DNA of 64,000 bases, from contig WHUX01000064.1 in assembly GCA_015179025.1 (NCBI GenBank), positions 1 to 64,000 of the forward strand, given 5' to 3'. Source of the stretch: Terfezia claveryi (Eukaryota > Ascomycota > Pezizomycetes > Pezizales > Pezizaceae). Below the pieces are notes generated by a model. It made no database searches and was not told the DNA's origin. It worked only from the letters and a program-made list of their open reading frames with translations. Shown here one piece after another: positions 58,970 through 64,000 of the stretch. Made by a program: the position numbers and the translations under genes. Every line of letters starts with the position of its first letter. Within the stretch, counting starts at the first letter, position 1.

Positions 58970-59836
58970 TTTTTTGACTTCTGTTTTGTCTATGTCCACC
59001 ACGATGATTGTAATGGTACTCCCATCCCAATGCCGATATTCCCCAAATCCCGAAACCATAGCATCTCTTGAAATTCCTCGTAAGTCAATAGGGGTATCCA
59101 ATATTAAAATAATCAAGCGATTAAATTGAAAATTGTAATCGACGTTCTAAGCCGAAAATATTCGTTCAAGATTGAGTGACCCTCGATCATAGGATTCAGT
59201 TGTTATCGCATTAAGATTGTCTCAGGAGATGGGGTAATTTCTTATTAGTCTCGTGTCCAGACCCTCAGAGAATTTAAGTACCTATTTGTGGTTTACATAG
59301 TGCCATGAGACTAGTTTACCGGTAGCGCTTCTCTCGACACAAGAATATGTATGGTGTCTAAGCAAAAAAATAAGAATATTCTTGTATCCAAAATATACTT
59401 ATTTACTATGTGCGACCGGCGAATGTATGCTTGTAATCAATATATGCTTATATCCGGTATGCTTGTATCGAGAGACCTCTGTACTTAGGAACGGTCCAAT
59501 TCAAAGGTTATAAAACCTCTACATAAACTACAATACCTGACATCCTCGTTTGTTCACAAAATATCTTGACTTCTTTACTCCCGAGGGCCATAGTCCCACA
59601 AATATAGGCTAGGAGCATGCAGTCAGTGTTGACTACTTTCAATCCCGCTTGTCGAAAAATCATGGTCAATAATTTGGTAGGGGATGTGTGTGGTATAGAA
59701 GAGTTAACGTTCCAAAGACCTTTTTGGTTGTAGTGTGTATTTCAATATTTTTGCCGAGCAATCCCTTGTATAAAAATGTAAAGATTTGATCTACTTTCGT
59801 AACCCTAGATAACACACCCCTTGATATTGAATTTGT

Positions 59837-60643
59837 TTAGAAGTTTCCCAGAATATTAAATACACTGTCCTTCCTTGCCCTACCCTTTCCTTTACCATTT
59901 CCAGAGGCGGGTTTGAATTTTCCAGTTATCCAGCTCAGCGCCTCTTTGAACTGCGGGTCATTCCTAGGGATTGACTCGCCGTTGCCACCACTCCAGTGGA
60001 AGGCTTTCTCATCACTGAACAGAGCTACATTGCTATTCTCCTCACCACCAGGTGCATCCTCACTGGGATTTGGGTTGTTGGTGCGCAAATTATAATCCAC
60101 CCTCTCAGTACTGAAGGTTCTGGGCTCCGCGTATTCTGGGAATTCGGTTGCAATTTCACTGGCTGGAATCTCGCTCGTGGAGGTAGTGGGGCTGTTTGGA
60201 TTTGTTTCTTGATCGGGTGATGGAGCTGATCCAAGCTCTACCGGCTTTACTGGCGGTTTAAGGACTGAAAGGTCTTCGTCGAAACCTCGCACGGCTGCTG
60301 AGCTAGCTATTTTTGTAGGGATTCCCTTTATGATTGCCTGTTCCTCGGCTGTATACTTAGGTCCAGCTGGCAATACCTGAGAATGAATGTCGCCTTCATT
60401 CCCGTAGACAACTTTATTGAAGTTGCGGAGATCTTCGTCGTCATCAGCGTCGTAGACCGCAGTCACGTCGTAGTTACCTGGATAGCCAATTCCATGGCCT
60501 TCATGCGGTCCACGTCCAGAGTTTGTGTTGGCGACATAATGGGCAGCTCCACCACGAACCTGAGGTAATGGAGTGGCGGAGATAAGACCCTGCAGGGTGG
60601 CTAAGGTGAATGCAAGAAGGTGGAGAGAGCTATGGGTGAACAT
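59837..60643 (-). CDS. Secreted cysteine-free hypothetical protein
   Basis: A 268-residue intronless frame with a signal peptide (MFTHSSLHLLAFTLATLQ..., cleavage near residue 23-25). The mature part is hydrophilic with no Cys: a Gly/His/Tyr-rich start (GRGPHEGHGIGYPGNYDV), an Asp-rich patch (DADDDED), a Pro/Ser/Thr-rich linker and a basic Gly/Lys C-terminal segment (KPASGNGKGKGRARKDS). No known domain. Secretion and low complexity make it an effector candidate or a wall-associated protein, but nothing more can be said. Confidence 0.75.
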   Translation of the reverse strand: MFTHSSLHLLAFTLATLQGLISATPLPQVRGGAAHYVANTNSGRGPHEGHGIGYPGNYDVTAVYDADDDEDLRNFNKVVYGNEGDIHSQVLPAGPKYTAEEQAIIKGIPTKIASSAAVRGFDEDLSVLKPPVKPVELGSAPSPDQETNPNSPTTSTSEIPASEIATEFPEYAEPRTFSTERVDYNLRTNNPNPSEDAPGGEENSNVALFSDEKAFHWSGGNGESIPRNDPQFKEALSWITGKFKPASGNGKGKGRARKDSVFNILGNF

Positions 60644-60799
60644 GCTGATGAGTGACCGAATTCGGTGGGTATGGGAGGTGATATGAACGGCTTAATGAAA
60701 GCTATGCCACACACAAAAACGATGGGTTTGAAATTGCTGGAAGTTTGACAGGCTGGCTGTGGGTTTATATACCAACTTTCGCTGGACATCGGATATACA

Positions 60800-61770
60800 T
60801 TTCCAAAAAATCAGGAGCCATATACATAGCTATTACGCCTGTACAGGGTTCTGCGGGCGGTGACATTGGGCCCTTAAGCTTTTACGGCGCGAGCCGAAGA
60901 TTTGACTTGATAGTGCTGCTCTGTAGCTGCGCTGTTAAGGTTAGACCCGGACCGCAAAGGGCATTTAGTCTGTATACACTCTCACCTTCTGAGCAGCTAC
61001 CTCTCATCATTAAGTTGCGGTGTATAGCTCGGGCCGGGGCCATTGTATAGTTATACACATAGTATACATAGCTGGGAAACAAAACGGCTAATTAGAGTTA
61101 GTTTTACTGCTGTAGCCGCTGGAGTACATTGTGACAGGAAGTTCCACGTGTAAGTTAATTAACCCTAAATTAACCCTACATACCGTTTACACCGAAAGCT
61201 TGCATCGAATGGCATCTCAGAGACAGCGTTGGGAACAATGTCAGGTGGCCTTAAATCATGTGCATGTCTATTCCCTTTCCAGGAAGGGTCAACATCCTCA
61301 CACTTCTGGACTATAGTAGTTGTTAGGTAGTTAGTATGTATGAGTCTAGTTGGTAAAGTAGGATACTGTATGGGGTGTATTAAGTTGATTATCAATATAT
61401 TCTTGTGAGGTCAGCCTGCTAGGCCTGTTGATAGAGAGCTAGTGGGGTCTCATGCGTGTTGCGTTTCCGCCCTCAATAATAATTTCATGACCTAATGTGA
61501 TGATATCCTGCAGAACCATCAGATTTACCACACATACATTTCCATTACTTGACAGAGTACAGGTTTGGGTGAAGCGCAGGTGTGTGTCCCGTGATAGAAC
61601 GGACCGAGCTTGCCGCAGTACATGTGAAAGAAATCATCATGACAATCTGACTTCATCAACAGGGTTAACTCTATCTACACGAACCGTTCCTAGACCCATA
61701 GTCTCTATTTAAGGGTCCCTCTGGTCCTTCTTTTTCTTCACTATCATCTCATCCACACATTCATTCACAC
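60800..61770. other. Intergenic, promoter side of the Asn-rich secreted protein
   Basis: No gene seen. Just upstream of the next gene, tctatttaagggtccct at about 61704-61720 is TATA-like. Confidence 0.4.
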
Positions 61771-61773
61771 ATC

Positions 61774-61819
<46 letters not shown>
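61769..61819 (+). repeat. (CAA)n microsatellite in the 5' leader
   Basis: About 16 caa triplets, 47 bp before the ATG at 61866 and downstream of the TATA-like element, so probably in the transcript leader. Long CAA tracts in leaders are unstructured and are known to favour translation. Confidence 0.8.
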
Positions 61820-61865
61820 GCAGCTTTATATTCCCTCTTTTTTTAAGATATTACACTCATTCAAA

Positions 61866-62546
61866 ATGCAGTTCACTCAGACCGCTCTTTTCTTCGCCTC
61901 CCTCGTTGCCTTCGTGGCTGCTGCCCCTGGCGAGGGTTATGCTAGCCCCCACAGAAACTACGATACCAAGGTTCAGCCAAGTTATGTTAACAAGCCCCAG
62001 TACCGCCAGCATCCACAATACTACAACCAGAGGTACCAAAACTACAACCCATACGATGCCAACTACGATGCTATCTATGATGCAAACGAGAACGCAAATG
62101 AGAACGCCAACTTGGCTGCCTCCAAGTCCGCCAACGCAAACGAGAACGACAATCTTGCTCTCGGTGGTGAGGGATATGCCCGTGGTGGTGAGGGTCTCGG
62201 CTTCTCCGCCGCTGCCAACGAGAACAACATCGAAGTTGCCAACGCCAACCGCAATGATCTCGGCGTTGAGGTTGCCAACTTCAACAAGAACTTCAACGAG
62301 CAACAACAGGAGGCTGCCGCAATCTCCGCTGTTGACAACCTGAACGACGCCGAGTCTTTCGGCCTTGCCAACTCGGAGACTTTCGCTGAGACCTTCAACG
62401 AGAACGAGTCTGGTTCCCTCAGTGAGTCTCAGAACGAGAACGCGGACTATACCGCTCTCTATGGTGAGCTCGCCAATGCTCTTGCCAACCAGTTCAGCCC
62501 CGAGAAGGGACACAAATGCCGTGGCAACTGTGGCCAGGAGTACTAA
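61866..62546 (+). CDS. Secreted Asn/Ala/Glu-rich hypothetical protein
   Basis: 226 residues, no intron. Signal peptide MQFTQTALFFASLVAFVAAA is followed by a Tyr/Gln/Asn/Pro-rich stretch (residues 25-70), then Asn-Glu-Asn-Ala repeats (NENANENANLAASKSANANE), paired GGEGYARGGEG, more NAN/NEN repeats, and a C-terminal KCRGNCGQEY with the only two Cys. Strong codon bias towards C-ending codons (gcc, aac, gag) suggests high expression. No known domain. The TATA-like element at 61704 and CAA leader support the start. A 238-codon antisense frame spans the gene but is explained by the codon bias. Confidence 0.85.
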   Translation: MQFTQTALFFASLVAFVAAAPGEGYASPHRNYDTKVQPSYVNKPQYRQHPQYYNQRYQNYNPYDANYDAIYDANENANENANLAASKSANANENDNLALGGEGYARGGEGLGFSAAANENNIEVANANRNDLGVEVANFNKNFNEQQQEAAAISAVDNLNDAESFGLANSETFAETFNENESGSLSESQNENADYTALYGELANALANQFSPEKGHKCRGNCGQEY

Positions 62547-62549
62547 AAC

Positions 62550-64000
62550 ACCAGTGCTCCAACTACGCTCCACTCGCTGGCGAGATATAACAATGGGGCT
62601 ATTGGCTGGAGGAGGTATAAATAGGTCATGGGAAGGCCTTGAGGAGCAGAGTAACTGTCATTTATGCGTATGTGGAAAGATTCGTGTCAGCAAAATCTTG
62701 TCAGCTGTTTTTCCTTCGTGTAAATCTTTGGGTGTGGCTGCGTTTTCCTACTACACTCAAAATTTCAAGGCTGGCAGCTGTAGTCGCCCTGCAATGATTT
62801 TATCTTCCTTTGTTGACGTTGTTCTTGTTGTCATGACCGCTGTTGTTGATCAATACCGGGCTTGGAGATGAGTCTACGATTTGTGGATGAGATAGATAGA
62901 CCAAAATAAGATTACAAGTGTCCTTCCCAAAAAACTTCACTTGCACTTGTAGTGAATGCCGTGCAGTATATATTTTCACCTCCTTGGGCAATGTCAGGGG
63001 CTCGACTACCTACCGAGCTGGAGACCCGACAATCGTCACCCCAGGTCCGTATGTTCCGGCCCAGTTGACAGGACTTTTCATGACTAGCCGTTCATTCGCT
63101 ACGACCATATAAACTGGACTAGACCGGGCCAGTGAAGCTGGACCATGTCAATAGTGGTTTAAGTGTCTAGAGACGCTATCCACACTAGGTGCAAGAGGGA
63201 TGAGACATACAAAGAACTGAAGAATCGAAGATTTTATGGAGTACGAAGGGAACCTCCACGTCCTCGTTCAGCTTCCAGGTACCTAGAGCTTAGAATCATC
63301 CATGTCCAACAACATAATATCTACTAATTTTAATAACCCGTGGAATAGCCCAAGGGCTAGATGGAGTCCTGAAGATCCTAATGTCCAATTTTGGAAAGCA
63401 CTTTCAGATGCAGCACTCACCACCTCAACCATGAGGGGTTGAGAAGTTGGGGCTGCCGAGTTGCCTGTGAGATTTCCATACAACATTTCTCCCGCCGATG
63501 ACATTTCCCCTACTCTTTCTACCTCAATTCCCAGTTTGCCCCAATTGACTGCCTTCCTTGTCACATTCCTTTTGGCTCGTCTCGTTCCCAGAAGTCGTTG
63601 CAACTGATTTTTAATTCCATGTGCTCCGCTTCAGCCAAAATGACACAACCCACCGGATTATCCTTCTTCCTTTCCCCCTCAAACCCAGAGACCGCTCTAG
63701 GAGATTTAAAGCCCCACCGGCCACCAAAAAAAAAAAAAGAGTTATAAAGAAAGTATCTGAGAAGAACAAAGAACGATATAGCTGGAGCACACTTATTTCT
63801 ACAATGTAGAATTATAGCCCTCCATTCCGCCTTCCCTTGCAGGTCGCCAGCTTAGCGAAATCCATTATCGTTTTGACATATTTGTACTACTTCTATGGAT
63901 TGTCAAGTCTCTTGATGTGAGGTTGGAATTAGCTAATCGATTATCTCCTGGTCTATCCTTTGGGCTCTCCCATTGTGACAGTACACCCCTAGGCAGATAA
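62550..64000. other. 3' flank and intergenic, no supported gene
   Basis: Short frames at 62918-63112 (+) and 63283-63603 (-) have no recognisable motifs. A poly(A) run sits at 63726-63738. Confidence 0.4.

Larger units (their letters stand above)
58034..59481. mobile_element. Pogo-type transposon carrying 5S rRNA sequences, 1448 bp
   Basis: Terminal inverted repeats start CAGAGGACTTTCGATACAAG at the left; the right end's reverse complement begins CAGAGGTCTCTCGATACAAG. TA flanks both ends (58032-58033, 59482-59483). The left 480 bp and right 270 bp match the relic at 46.1-46.9 kb, including minus-strand remnants of a pogo-type transposase N-terminus (MAFSSKSSVVQQHQA then TAG). The central part, about 58515-59205, is not in the 46-kb copy and holds a full 5S rRNA gene and a truncated second one in tandem. 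Internal frames are short. It looks like a non-autonomous element that acquired a 5S cassette. Confidence 0.85.

Noticed and set aside
61857..62573. 238-codon minus-strand ORF opposite the Asn-rich secreted protein
   Set aside because: It is hydrophobic with no coherent signal, mirrors the sense gene from end to end, and is expected from the C-ending codon bias of the sense strand.
62918..63112. Small plus-strand ORF with CTCSEC motif
   Set aside because: Too short for the glutathione-activating-enzyme fold that the Cys pattern recalls, and no splice extension was found.

Overview
The window looks like chromosomal DNA of a filamentous ascomycete (Pezizomycotina). The evidence is: genes with short introns of about 50-100 bp carrying GT..AG ends and CTAAT/CTGAT-like branch sites, small secreted proteins, a GPI-anchored Thr-rich wall protein, a dispersed 5S rRNA gene, and Ty1/copia and Ty3/gypsy elements carrying mostly TAG/TAA stops in Gln/Trp codons, as expected of repeat-induced point mutation. 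I cannot place it more finely. The window has no bacterial features.

Left third (1-24.7 kb) is a repeat graveyard. A chromodomain gypsy fragment with a 3' LTR (0.4-3.3 kb) is followed by minus-strand remnants: a retrotransposon gag, and an integrase of the KRBA2/Ginger type (3.3-6.1 kb). A second gypsy element (6.4-11.6 kb) is cut by a complete but decayed copia element (11.6-17.0 kb). Another copia element (17.7-22.5 kb) is almost intact: identical-length 239-bp LTRs, a 5-bp target duplication, a tRNA-iMet-type primer site, a purine tract, and one reading frame broken only by six stops. It sits inside an older minus-strand gag remnant. Two TA-flanked pogo/Tigger-type DNA transposon relics (22.6-23.5 and 23.9-24.7 kb) close the block.

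Middle (24.7-46 kb) is the gene-bearing part: a fusion-like gene with a low-complexity N-terminal half and a C-terminal L-rhamnose-dehydrogenase-like SDR that lacks the catalytic Lys; an unrecognised spliced fragment; a secreted Thr-rich GPI protein; a decayed copy of mitochondrial elongation factor G; a two-domain CHR chromate-type transporter; an APH-like kinase with an altered catalytic loop and a one-base frameshift at a G8 run; and TAN1, the THUMP protein needed for tRNA ac4C formation.

Right part (46-64 kb) mixes pogo-type relics, satellites, a tRNA-related SINE-like sequence and single-copy genes: a repeat-containing hypothetical protein, MHF1/CENP-S (four small exons, found by manual splicing) divergent from PGA2, two secreted proteins, and a pogo-type element carrying an apparently intact 5S rRNA gene plus a truncated second 5S copy. 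The 5S cassette is absent from the related element at 46 kb, so it appears to have been gained by the transposon. That is the most unusual structure I see here. All homology statements come from reading motifs by eye; no search was run.
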